15,382 nucleotides of DNA from Pseudomonadota bacterium (GTDB lineage: Bacteria > Pseudomonadota > Alphaproteobacteria > Rhizobiales > Aestuariivirgaceae), in the NCBI GenBank assembly GCA_016522385.1, contig JAEKFU010000110.1, positions 1-15,382 on the forward strand, in the 5' to 3' direction. The translations under genes were made by a program, and so were the position numbers. Positions within the stretch are counted from its first letter, which is position 1. Each line of letters begins with the position of its first letter. Of this stretch, positions 6,558-13,802 are shown piece after piece. The notes under the pieces were generated by a model. That model saw only the letters and a list, made by a program, of their open reading frames with translations. It was not told the DNA's origin and ran no database searches.

Positions 6558-7469
6558 CTACTGTGCCCGCGCAAGGTGATACCAATCCAGGTCAGGCTCG
6601 GCCATGCCCTGCCGGAACGCCTTGCGCACGCGGCTCTGCAACACTGAACTGTCCAATGTTGCATAGTCCGTCCGCCGTAGCGCGGCATCGCAAAATGCCT
6701 GTTCGACGCGCGCGCTGTCAGCGATTTCCAACGAGGCGATTTGTCCACCTCTGTAGGGCGCCTGAAATAGCAGAGCCTCAGCATCGAGGCAGACACCATC
6801 GGCAAGTCGCCAGATCTCGTAGTCTAGTACATCTCTTGCAAAGTCATGGTCTGGCAGAAAGTCACCCATTTCCATCGTGCCGCATAAGGTCATGCCCAAT
6901 TTGTGGACAATTGCAACGGACGCCGGATTTAGGCGGGCGAAGATGATCGCTGACACTCCGGTACTCGATGTACTGGACCACAACCAGTCAAGCGCGGTAC
7001 GAGCCGCTTCTTGCGCGATACCGCGGCCCCACACGGATGATCTTAGGCCATACAGGATCTCTGGGTCCTCGCCGATGACAGGCTCGGAAAAACCGCACCA
7101 ACCGATGAGTGTCCCCTGCGGCGCGATCGCGTCCTCTTCGGCCCAGACCGCCCAGACTCCATAACCGTATTGTTCCCAGGTTCCGTTGTGCCAGCCGATA
7201 CGCTTTTCAGCGCTTGCCAGGCAGCGCTCTGGTGACGAACAATTAGCCGTGATCGTGCGGGTCACTTCCGGGTCGGCCAGAATTGCCGCAAGCGCCGGCG
7301 CGTCCGAACTGTCGAAGGGTTGCAGGCTTATTCTGTCGGTGGTGATGTCCGGAATATTGGTTAAGATCGTTTGTGCCTCCCATGCGTGAATTGGTGGAAC
7401 GCCCGTTGTCGGCGGTCGCACTATCGCAGCCTGCCGATCGGGATGGTGTAAGGTGAGATCTCTAAGCAT
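6558..7469 (-). CDS. GNAT-family N-acetyltransferase (RimJ/RimL type), start uncertain
   Basis: The product has an Acetyltransf_3-type GNAT domain. It starts at TTDRISLQPFDSSDAPALA (about 43-61 counted from ATG 7469) and contains the acetyl-CoA loop YGLRSSVWGRGIAQEAA and the later NPASVAIVHKLGM. About 80 further residues after LDYEIWRLA form an extension ending in DWYHLARAQ that I do not recognise. Such enzymes acetylate proteins, amines or drugs; the substrate here is unknown. ATG 7469 gives 303 residues, but its first 16 codons overlap the end of the upstream methyltransferase remnant and the first 35 residues lack family resemblance. A strong GGGAGG at 7381-7376 stands eight bases before an ATC codon (7367) exactly where homologues begin. 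The original start codon may therefore be lost or non-canonical. Confidence 0.7.
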   Translation of the reverse strand: MLRDLTLHHPDRQAAIVRPPTTGVPPIHAWEAQTILTNIPDITTDRISLQPFDSSDAPALAAILADPEVTRTITANCSSPERCLASAEKRIGWHNGTWEQYGYGVWAVWAEEDAIAPQGTLIGWCGFSEPVIGEDPEILYGLRSSVWGRGIAQEAARTALDWLWSSTSSTGVSAIIFARLNPASVAIVHKLGMTLCGTMEMGDFLPDHDFARDVLDYEIWRLADGVCLDAEALLFQAPYRGGQIASLEIADSARVEQAFCDAALRRTDYATLDSSVLQSRVRKAFRQGMAEPDLDWYHLARAQ

Positions 7470-8145
7470 TCACCACTTTGCCAGTCTCCCAGCCAGGTGT
7501 CGACCGTCAGGCCCGTCTTTCCCAGTCGATCGGCGATTTGCTGCTGTGGCGTGAACCGGATGTCCGACGAAGCGGAGAATTGCTGACCGGTCGAAGTGAC
7601 CCGGTAGTAGGTAGGATAGGTGACGAAGCCGATCGCGCGATCGTGTAGGGCATGATTTCACGATTCAACCTCACCAAACCGGGGATGCCGAAGCACATAA
7701 TTTGCCGCGGTCGGCGTCCAGCTGCGCCACTCTTCGTAAATCGGATTGCGGCTATCAAAGATGAGCCGGCCCTTGGGCGCCAGATGCTTGGCGATCGTAA
7801 AGGCGACGGCCTGCTTGTCATCGTCGTTCAAAAACACCTGAACCGCTTGGCCAGTCAGCACGATAAGATCAAACTGACAATTGATCTCGAGCGTGCGTGC
7901 ATCTTCATTGATCCACGTGACCTGATCGCCGCCCGGTTGCCGGCGAGCGATATCAGGCATAGCCGCGGTCGGGTCGACGCCGACAAGTCTGCGCTCTCCC
8001 AGCAACCGCGCAAGGAATAAGCTCGTACCATAACCCAGATCAAGCACCGATTGCCCCGATTAGGTGAGTCGACATCAGCACCCCAGCCGTTGGCAACATC
8101 ATAGAATTGGGCCAGATCTGGATCGCAATAAAGACGGTCCCCCAA
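7421..8145 (-). pseudogene. class I SAM-dependent methyltransferase pseudogene
   Basis: Joined across frames, this is a small methyltransferase of about 240 residues. From TTG 8145 the N terminus reads LYCDPDLAQFYDVANGWGAD. Near 8055-8066 the frame shifts, and several residues seem to be missing. The next frame continues VLDLGYGTSLFLARLLG (motif I, with tyrosine instead of cysteine in the usual DLGCGTG) and then VGVDPTAAMPDIARR, DLIVLTG and APKGRLIFDSRNP. It hits TGA 7658-7660 where relatives have tryptophan. Beyond it the same frame resumes with VTYPTYYRVTSTGQQF and LTVDTWLGDWQSGE and ends at TAG 7421-7423. The methyl acceptor is unknown. The lesions together make a working enzyme unlikely. 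Confidence 0.85.
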
Positions 8146-8150
8146 GGTTT

Positions 8151-8172
8151 ATGGTTCCGGTTGAAAAACCAT
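8151..8172. repeat. small inverted repeat between L,D-transpeptidase and methyltransferase remnant
   Basis: ATGGTT (8151-8156) and AACCAT (8167-8172) are perfect inverted arms around a 10-base loop in the 69-base gap. No T-run follows on the minus strand, so it is at best a weak transcription end or an mRNA stem. Confidence 0.2.
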
Positions 8173-8214
8173 GCAGCGGATCGTCCTGGAAGAGTCGCGC
8201 CGCTTCAAGATGTA

Positions 8215-8955
8215 TCAGTTGAATTCAGCTACGGCGTAACTTCCGTTCTGTACCGTCACCTCCGGCAAGCGCTGCGTTGCCTCGAAGAGTTGGTACGCAG
8301 GTTTGAGTTCATCCCAGAAACTGCTCCATATCGATGCGGCATTTCGCTTCATATTCTCGTCGCTCATCCGGAACGGAAAGATATGGACTGGAACATGCTG
8401 CTGGCCGTTTTTCAGAGCGGCTTCAACTATGCGATAGATGACTTCTATGCCGGGATCCGTCATTGCATAACAGCCGATCGAAACACAACTACCGTGGACC
8501 ATCAAGAACGAGCCGGTGCGGCCGCGGGAACGGTCGTAATAATTGGGAAATCCGAGATTGAACGAAAGGTGGTAGTTGCTATTTGGGTTCAGGCTGCTGT
8601 TCCTCACCTGATAGAAACCTTCCGGCGACTGCCGGTCGCCTTCGCGCAGCTTTGGGCCCAGTTTGCCGGACCAGGCGCATATCGGGAAGGTCTTGAACAG
8701 TGCCCATCGGCCGGCCTTTTCCATCCACAGTTCCAGCTCGGACTCAAGTTTGAAGATACGGATGTAAGCGGGCATGCCCGCGGAGAGCCCTTTCGCCGTC
8801 AAGGCTGCTTTTGCATCTGCGCGCGCTGCCTCGATTGTTGTGGGTTCGGAATCGGAGAGTTGCCACAGGGCAAGGAAATAGACACCGGCGACGAACAACG
8901 CACCTGCAAAGGTGACAACGACGATACGAACCAGTGCTCCAATTTTGCGAGCCAT
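8215..8955 (-). CDS. L,D-transpeptidase (YkuD domain, YafK-like), membrane-anchored
   Basis: The 246-residue protein starts with a short basic end and one hydrophobic helix (about 9-31), then an envelope-side YkuD catalytic domain. The signature is FLMVHGSCVSIGCYAMTD (150-167), with catalytic C162 and conserved H154 and G161. KLREGDRQSPEGFYQV upstream of it is typical of the YafK/ErfK-like subgroup. Such enzymes form or cut L,D linkages of peptidoglycan or attach proteins to it; in E. coli YafK (DpaA) releases Braun's lipoprotein from peptidoglycan. The exact reaction here is not determined. GGGGAAG lies directly upstream of ATG 8955. An AT-rich palindromic region (8980-9014) precedes it and may hold its promoter or operator. 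It is intact, unlike its neighbours on both sides. Confidence 0.9.
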   Translation of the reverse strand: MARKIGALVRIVVVTFAGALFVAGVYFLALWQLSDSEPTTIEAARADAKAALTAKGLSAGMPAYIRIFKLESELELWMEKAGRWALFKTFPICAWSGKLGPKLREGDRQSPEGFYQVRNSSLNPNSNYHLSFNLGFPNYYDRSRGRTGSFLMVHGSCVSIGCYAMTDPGIEVIYRIVEAALKNGQQHVPVHIFPFRMSDENMKRNAASIWSSFWDELKPAYQLFEATQRLPEVTVQNGSYAVAEFN

Positions 8956-8979
8956 TTCTTCCCCGGATCAGGAGCGATC

Positions 8980-8996
8980 TTGATCGTAAAGATCAA
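8980..8996. promoter_or_regulatory. inverted repeat TTGATC-N5-GATCAA upstream of the L,D-transpeptidase
   Basis: TTGATC (8980-8985), GTAAA, GATCAA (8991-8996) is a perfect dyad centred 33 bases before the transpeptidase ATG. The halves resemble FNR half-sites, but the spacing is N7 between TTGAT and ATCAA rather than N4, so a different regulator is more likely. Confidence 0.35.
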
Positions 8997-9014
8997 AATC
9001 AAAATTTTTGATTT
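8996..9014. repeat. AT-rich palindrome next to the TTGATC dyad
   Basis: AAATCAAAA-T-TTTTGATTT is a perfect 9-base inverted repeat around one base, sharing its edge with the dyad at 8980-8996. The stretch is far more AT-rich than the surroundings. It lies 41-59 bases upstream of the minus-strand transpeptidase, a place for promoter or operator elements. No clear -35/-10 pair is visible. Confidence 0.45.
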
Positions 9015-9089
9015 ACCTCAACAAGTTAGCGGACCATTCACGTTTCAAATTAGTTCCGTCAGAGATGATCGTACGCTGGAGGGTCGGCA

Positions 9090-9387
9090 TAGATCAGGTG
9101 GCAATGAGCATGCGCAAAATTGGGGCGATTCGGTGATAAATCTTGCTTGGGTGGCATCAATCCGCTGTGGCAAATAGGCCGAGGCTCCATATGAACCAAA
9201 ATATGTTCTGCCAGGCATTATTGACAGCTTGCCGAAAAAGCTGCAATTCCGTGACCGGATACCCATGCAGTGCAATGGCACGACCGCGGAAATCGCCACT
9301 ACAATTGCCTCCTAGACCTTAGACGGCGCGGCCTACATCACGGGACAGAACAATCGTGTTGATGGCGGGATCACACGATCGGCTTGA
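9090..9387 (+). pseudogene. remnant of a short-chain dehydrogenase/reductase
   Basis: The plus strand carries the tail of an SDR (FabG-like Rossmann enzyme). GDSVINLAWVASIR (about 9124-9165) resembles the strand leading to the catalytic serine. TAG 9175-9177 interrupts it, and the piece with the Tyr-x-x-x-Lys catalytic pair seems deleted. The same frame then gives APYEPKYVLPGIIDS, RDRIPMQCNGTTAEIATTIA, a second in-frame TAG (9313-9315), and the typical end DGAAYITGQNNRVDGGITRS before TGA 9385-9387. Before 9120 a different frame (QVAMSMRKIG) may be the preceding helix, implying a frameshift. The N-terminal NAD(P)-binding half is not visible. The remnant overlaps the 3' end of the convergent sulfotransferase gene by 17 bases. 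Confidence 0.75.
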
Positions 9388-11137
9388 GGGAGCAAGGCTT
9401 GTGGCCTGCGGAAAGCGCACCAAGTGCTTCAATCAGGGGCGTGAGATGCTTTTCGTAGTTTTTCCAGCGACCGACCGACGAGCTGTAAACTTTCTCGCGG
9501 ACCTGGGCGGCGCTGGCTGTTTTCACCGACCGGGTTGTTTTTTGGAAGTCGAGACATCCGGCTTCCCAAGTGAGCCCGCAATGGCCGATTAACCGTTTGG
9601 CGCAACCTTCAGTGTCCACAACGACATCCTCATAGTCGACCGTTAGCAGTACGCCATCCGGCAGCACCTTTTCCCAGTGTTTCATCAGCCGATGATAGGC
9701 TTTGTAATAACGGCCCAATTCCGTGAGGTTGTAGGAATAAGAAGACCCCTCCGTGAAAGGTTGCGAAAAGCACGACAGGCAGGTGTCGAGCGGATGGCGG
9801 CGCACATGGACGACCTTGGCGTTGGGCAAAGCCAGTGCCATGAAGCCAAGCAGTTTGAAGTTGGTCAACATCTTGTCGCTCACGCGCTTAGCCTGGGGTG
9901 CGCCCGTGGAAATCTTCTCAACATAGGCGCGGCCGTATTCGGCGAATTTCTCAGGTGCGATATCGTCTATCCAGTCGGGGAAATTCTGCTCCATTGTCTG
10001 ATCGATGGATTTGCACAGGACAGCCAGGTCTTTGCGTTCGCCGACTGCATGTACATCACTATGGCTGGCCAGTATTTGTTCAATCAGCGTGCTCCCTGAT
10101 CGCGGCATGCCAACGATGAAGATCGGTTGCGAGGACGGATCTCCGTGTCCGGCATGTTTGGCAAACACGTCTTCGGTGAAGAACTTTTCGACCTTTAAGA
10201 AGTCACCTTCCTCCCGGCTCACCGTATAATCCAGCTGTGACCGCCGCAACCGGGCACCTTCAGCGAAATGGCTGAATGCCTGATCATGGTTTTCGCCAAT
10301 ATCGGAATACGCTTTACCGGCCGCATAGTTCAGGTGGAGCCGGTCGGTTGGCGTCAGATCACGTCTGTTGAGAGTGCTTAAGATCGCCTGGAGATCCGGG
10401 TCCGCGGACGTGAACCTCTTCACGAAAGCCAAATGATAGTGAACCGCACCGTTCTGAGGTTCTCTCGTCAGTACCGCGCGGTAGTGCGCTTCGGCTTCGG
10501 CCAGCTTGCCTTGGTCGGTCATCACGTGCCCGAGCGTGACGCGTGCAGCCGTCAGTTTCGCATCATGCTTCAGTGCCGCCTCTAAAGCTGCCTCGGCCTC
10601 GACCGCGCGGTCGGCTTCGCGCAGGACACAGGCAAGATGATAGTGTGCCAGCGCAAAGTTCGGCTTGAGCGCGATGGCGTGTCGGAACATTTTTTCCGCT
10701 TCGTTGGCTCTGTTGAGGTCGACCAGCACGCCGCCCAGATTGTTGTGCGCTTCGGCATGATCCGGCTTCAGTTCAATGGCGCGGCCGAAATGGTAGCCGG
10801 CATCCTGCAGGATGCCGAGGGCTTTCAATGACGCGCCGTGAACGTTATGGATATCGGCATTTTTGTCGTCGATCTGCAAAGCTTGCCGGCCTGCCAGCTC
10901 GGCGGTCCGGTAATCGCCCAGTCTTTGCAGACAGATGCAAAGGATACTCCAGCCCATCACAATGTTCGGCCATTGCGCGGTGAATTGGCGGGCTGCTACC
11001 AGGCTCTGTTTGATATCGCCGCGCTGAAAGAGGTCGATCATTTGGGCTGCGGCGTGCTTCATCGCACCGGCACCATTGGCCTTTGATGTCTGGCCTGTAC
11101 CGCTGCTGTTTGCCTGGCGCTGCGAGGGAAGGTTCAT
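9371..11137 (-). CDS. TPR-repeat sulfotransferase
   Basis: The 588-residue protein joins a tetratricopeptide array to a PAPS-dependent sulfotransferase. TPR-like helices run from about 30 to 300, for example HNNLGGVLVDLNRANEAEKM (131-150) and AEAEAHYRAVL (213-223). The catalytic domain begins near 338 with the 5'-phosphosulfate loop FIVGMPRSGSTLIEQIL (340-356). The 3'-phosphate site is VVHVRRHPLDTCLSCF (442-457), and SDKMLTNF precedes it. Proteins of this layout are frequent in alpha- and cyanobacteria, and the acceptor is usually unknown. The TPR part could bring in a protein or glycan substrate. There is no signal peptide, so it is cytoplasmic. No Shine-Dalgarno is visible before ATG 11137; M26 is a possible later start, equally without one. 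Confidence 0.9.
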   Translation of the reverse strand: MNLPSQRQANSSGTGQTSKANGAGAMKHAAAQMIDLFQRGDIKQSLVAARQFTAQWPNIVMGWSILCICLQRLGDYRTAELAGRQALQIDDKNADIHNVHGASLKALGILQDAGYHFGRAIELKPDHAEAHNNLGGVLVDLNRANEAEKMFRHAIALKPNFALAHYHLACVLREADRAVEAEAALEAALKHDAKLTAARVTLGHVMTDQGKLAEAEAHYRAVLTREPQNGAVHYHLAFVKRFTSADPDLQAILSTLNRRDLTPTDRLHLNYAAGKAYSDIGENHDQAFSHFAEGARLRRSQLDYTVSREEGDFLKVEKFFTEDVFAKHAGHGDPSSQPIFIVGMPRSGSTLIEQILASHSDVHAVGERKDLAVLCKSIDQTMEQNFPDWIDDIAPEKFAEYGRAYVEKISTGAPQAKRVSDKMLTNFKLLGFMALALPNAKVVHVRRHPLDTCLSCFSQPFTEGSSYSYNLTELGRYYKAYHRLMKHWEKVLPDGVLLTVDYEDVVVDTEGCAKRLIGHCGLTWEAGCLDFQKTTRSVKTASAAQVREKVYSSSVGRWKNYEKHLTPLIEALGALSAGHKPCSLKPIV

Positions 11138-11274
11138 TTTGGTGCTCGAATCGTTTTTGTGTCATGCTGGAGCCGACCTACGGGACGAACATTGCCCCTG
11201 GCTTGTGGTGCAGCCGTTGACTGGGGCGATTTCCGACAGCGTTCAGTCGCTTCAGTATTGCGTTCGCCGGCCTG

Positions 11275-11872
11275 GTGCCTCGGTTCCCTGCGGGCATCGA
11301 TGAAGCTAGAGAATTCTTGGCCGACCGGTTGGCGACTTTCAAAAATGTGTTGTCCGATGTGGTCTACCGCACCGCGCTCACCAATGGCATGCTGTTTGGC
11401 ATTATCATCGGCGTTACGCTGTTTGCCGTCGCGTTCCGCAACGCTTGGCGGCGACGATATCGTCATCGAACTGGTCGAGGCGACCGGCTTCGGATCCTGG
11501 GGCCTGCTGATTCTGCTGATGGGCATCGTGTTTTTCCACGGCCTTTTCTTCGATTGGATCGAGATCACGCTGATTGTGCTGCCGGTGTTTTCGCCGATCA
11601 TTGGAGTGCTGGACTTCGGTGAGCACATCGCCAAGGTCGACGTGGTCTACTGGTTCGCCATATTGCTGGCGGTCAATCTGCAGACCAGCTTTCTGACGCC
11701 GCCCTTTGGCTTTGCACTGTTCTATATGAAGGCGGTGTCGCCCAAGGTGGTGAAGATCCAGCAGATCTACACCGGCATCATTCCATTCGTCATGCTGCAG
11801 TTAATCGGCCTCGGCATGGTCATTGCGTTTCCCGAGATTGCCATGTGGCTACCTCGGCCGCTGTTGAACTGA
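11275..11872 (+). pseudogene. C-terminal remnant of a TRAP transporter large permease (DctM/SiaM family)
   Basis: Two frames together give about 190 residues of the C-terminal end of a TRAP-T large membrane subunit. Frame one reads VVYRTALTNGMLFGIIIGV and continues TLFAVAFR. It then shifts at an AA (11440-11441), where removing one A gives FRTLGGDD and joins frame two. That frame continues with WGLLILLMGIVFFHG, FDWIEITLIVLPVFSPII and the family-typical LQTSFLTPPFGFALFYMK, and ends MWLPRPLLN. Such permeases are normally over 400 residues. The N-terminal part and the DctP and DctQ partners are absent. It is a dead fragment, probably left by a deletion whose left end lies near 11290. The sequence between it and the sulfotransferase start (11138-11274) shows no recognisable gene. 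Confidence 0.8.
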
Positions 11873-11933
11873 CGAAGCCCTTGTCCACCTTGCCGGACTA
11901 CAGAGCCATTCGTCTTGCTCCGACAGTGGCGCT

Positions 11934-12857
11934 CTAAAGGCTGTCAAAATGTGCGATCATCCGCTTGCGCTGTGCCGCGTCGGGCAGGCGGCCGATGCCT
12001 GCGCCCATGTTCTCTTGCATGTGATCGACCCGCGAGGTTGCCGGAATTGCGCAAGTGACGGCCGGGTGTGACACGGCAAACTTCAAGAAGAACTGTGCCC
12101 AGTTCGCGCAATCGAATTCGGTCGCCCAGTCGGGCAGGGGGTGTCCCTCTACCTGATCGAACAGACCACCGCGGCGGAACGGCCGATTGACGATAACACC
12201 GAGGCCACGTTCCATTGCGAGCGGCAGCAAACGCTTCTCAACTTCCCGGTCGCGTATATTGTAAGTCAGCTGAACGAAGTCAAAAGGCTCTTTGGCAAGC
12301 GCCTTTTCCATCGCCGCATGGCGGCGCCCGTGCGAGGTGGTAATTCCAATGAAGCGAATGCGCTTTTCCGCCTTCCACTGCGTGAGCGTTTCAAGATGCG
12401 TTTCCCAGTCGAGCATATTGTGGATTTGCATCAGATCGAATGCATCAAGCCCCCACAGTTTCTGCGACGCCTTCATCTGACGCACACCCAGCCACTTTGA
12501 GAGCGTCCAAACCTTGGTGGCCGAGAACAGGCCCGGTTGCGGCGGAAGTTTGCCGAGAGCATCGCCAATGACCTCTTCTGAGGTTCCGTACATCGGCGAG
12601 GAATCGATCATCCCCCCACCAGCCGCAAAGAACGCTTCCAGAACCTGTCGACGCTTGTGTCGCAGTGTTTGGTTCCGACCAACGTCAAACGTAAGCCAAG
12701 AGCCCATCCCGATCACCGGCAGCTCTATGCCGGCAGCCGACTTTGACAGCCGAGGGGTGGCAGCTTGTGCGGCCGGGCTCAAGTTTGGCAGGAGACCAAG
12801 GCCTGCAGCTCCGGCCAGAAACCGCCGTCGGTCGATTCTGTTTCGATCACGGGTCAT
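11934..12857 (-). CDS. Tat-exported aldo/keto reductase
   Basis: From ATG 12857 (GAGG a few bases upstream) the protein has 307 residues. It opens with a twin-arginine signal, DRRRFLAGAAGLGLLP (9-24), with likely cleavage after QAA near residue 33. The rest is an aldo/keto reductase barrel with the catalytic tetrad D85 and Y90 (MIDSSPMYG), K115 (FSATKVW) and H146 (LMQIHNM). Later strands show RFIGITTSHGR and VIVNRPFRRGG. AKRs reduce carbonyls with NAD(P)H. Tat transport exports folded, often cofactor-loaded proteins, so a periplasmic location is predicted. The open frame extends upstream to 13178, but that part lacks AKR character and crosses the divergent neighbour. The gene is divergent from the SUMF1-like gene. 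Substrate unknown. Confidence 0.88.
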   Translation of the reverse strand: MTRDRNRIDRRRFLAGAAGLGLLPNLSPAAQAATPRLSKSAAGIELPVIGMGSWLTFDVGRNQTLRHKRRQVLEAFFAAGGGMIDSSPMYGTSEEVIGDALGKLPPQPGLFSATKVWTLSKWLGVRQMKASQKLWGLDAFDLMQIHNMLDWETHLETLTQWKAEKRIRFIGITTSHGRRHAAMEKALAKEPFDFVQLTYNIRDREVEKRLLPLAMERGLGVIVNRPFRRGGLFDQVEGHPLPDWATEFDCANWAQFFLKFAVSHPAVTCAIPATSRVDHMQENMGAGIGRLPDAAQRKRMIAHFDSL

Positions 12858-12899
12858 GCGAACCTCATTGTGCCAAATAATGTCGTCATCGGACATCAA

Positions 12900-12941
12900 C
12901 AATCCGCGAGCACGCGCGCTACACACAGACATGTCGGATTG
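12900..12941. repeat. inverted repeat in the divergent AKR/SUMF1 promoter region
   Basis: CAATCCG (12900-12906) and CGGATTG (12935-12941) are perfect 7-base inverted arms, 28 bases apart, in the 121-base gap between the two divergent start codons. CATAAT at 12949-12954 could be a -10 for the rightward gene but lacks a good -35. The repeat could be a shared operator; the arms are short enough to be chance. Confidence 0.25.
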
Positions 12942-12978
12942 CTGCTGCCATAATTGCCCGAAAATTGCAGAGGATCCA

Positions 12979-13793
12979 ATGGCGACGTCCCGGTCGGTTG
13001 CTGTTCTGATGACTTTGTTGGTTCTGGTCTGCCGTTCCGTCGCCGCCGAGCCTGACCTCGGCCTCGTTGATATTCCGTCGGGCACCGCGCAATTGGGCGA
13101 TGCCGATGGTGATGACAACGAGGTGGTTGAAAGTCGGCGGATCGAAGGATTCCGTGTCATGCGCCTGGAAGTGACCAACGCTCAGTTTGCTGCATTCGTT
13201 TCCGCAACTGGCCATCGGACCGACCCGGAAATCAGCGGCGAGGGTTACGTCTGGTGGAACCGCTGGCGTCTGGTCAAGGGAGCCGACTGGCGCCATCCGA
13301 ACGGGCCGCAATCGTCCATTACGGGTCTCGATGAGCATCCCGTGATGCAGGTCTCAGCCCGTGATGCAGAAGCGTTTTGCGCCATCACGGGCTGCGTCTG
13401 CCAACCGACGCAGAATGGGAGTACGCCGCGCGCGGCAGTGACGGCAGGCGATATCCTTGGGGAAATGTCGCCTTTGGCGTTGCCGGTATGCGCCAGGCTA
13501 ATGCCGGCAAGATCCGCTGCTGCGGCGCCGACGATGCGGATGGCTATCTGCGGACTTCGCCTGTCGGCCATTACACCGCCGGGCGATCACCGTTCGGTGT
13601 GCTCGATATGGCCGGAAATGTTTGGGAGTGGACGGCCAGCAGCTTTCCAGGCAAACCTGAATGGAGGGCCATCAAAGGCGGTGGCTGGGGTAACGACCCC
13701 TATTGCCTGCGCGCTGCCTATCGGCACGGCAATCGCCCGGTCATTGGTCTGAACATGGTCGGCTTTCGTTGCGCAGCTGATGCCGGCTCATGA
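12979..13793 (+). pseudogene. secreted SUMF1/FGE-sulfatase-domain protein with a frameshift
   Basis: ATG 12979 (AGAGGA upstream) opens with a Sec signal, MATSRSVAVLMTLLVLVCRS, with likely cleavage after VAA. A SUMF1 domain follows: VDIPSGTAQLGD, EVTNAQFAAFVSATGH, GADWRHPNGP and DEHPVMQVSARDAEAFC. At about 13381-13383 the frame changes. Restoring one C gives AHHGLRLPTDAEWEYAARG, which is exactly the family sequence. The second frame carries on through VLDMAGNVWEWTAS and KGGGWGNDPYCLRAAYR to VGFRC and TGA 13791-13793. The repaired length is 271 residues. Real formylglycine-generating enzymes use two cysteines near the KGGS motif; only the second (PYC) is present and the first is replaced by asparagine. 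This points to a non-FGE member of the family. It may be a pseudogene, or intact with a sequencing error. Confidence 0.8.
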
Positions 13794-13802
13794 CAGAATT
13801 GC

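Noticed and set aside
8980..8996. The dyad upstream of the transpeptidase as a classical FNR box
   Set aside because: The half-sites look right but are separated by seven bases rather than four, so FNR-family binding is not supported.
8107..9177. A 356-codon plus-strand open frame covering the L,D-transpeptidase region
   Set aside because: It is the antisense shadow of the transpeptidase, whose minus-strand product has a clear YkuD signature. The plus-strand translation has no family features apart from its last residues, which belong to the SDR remnant.
12514..12978. Upstream extension of the SUMF1-like frame
   Set aside because: It runs antisense through the AKR gene and its signal region. 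The Sec signal peptide at ATG 12979 defines the real start.
12858..13178. N-terminal extension of the aldo/keto reductase frame up to 13178
   Set aside because: The Tat signal starting at ATG 12857 with its own Shine-Dalgarno is a far better N terminus. The extension crosses the coding start of the divergent SUMF1-like gene.
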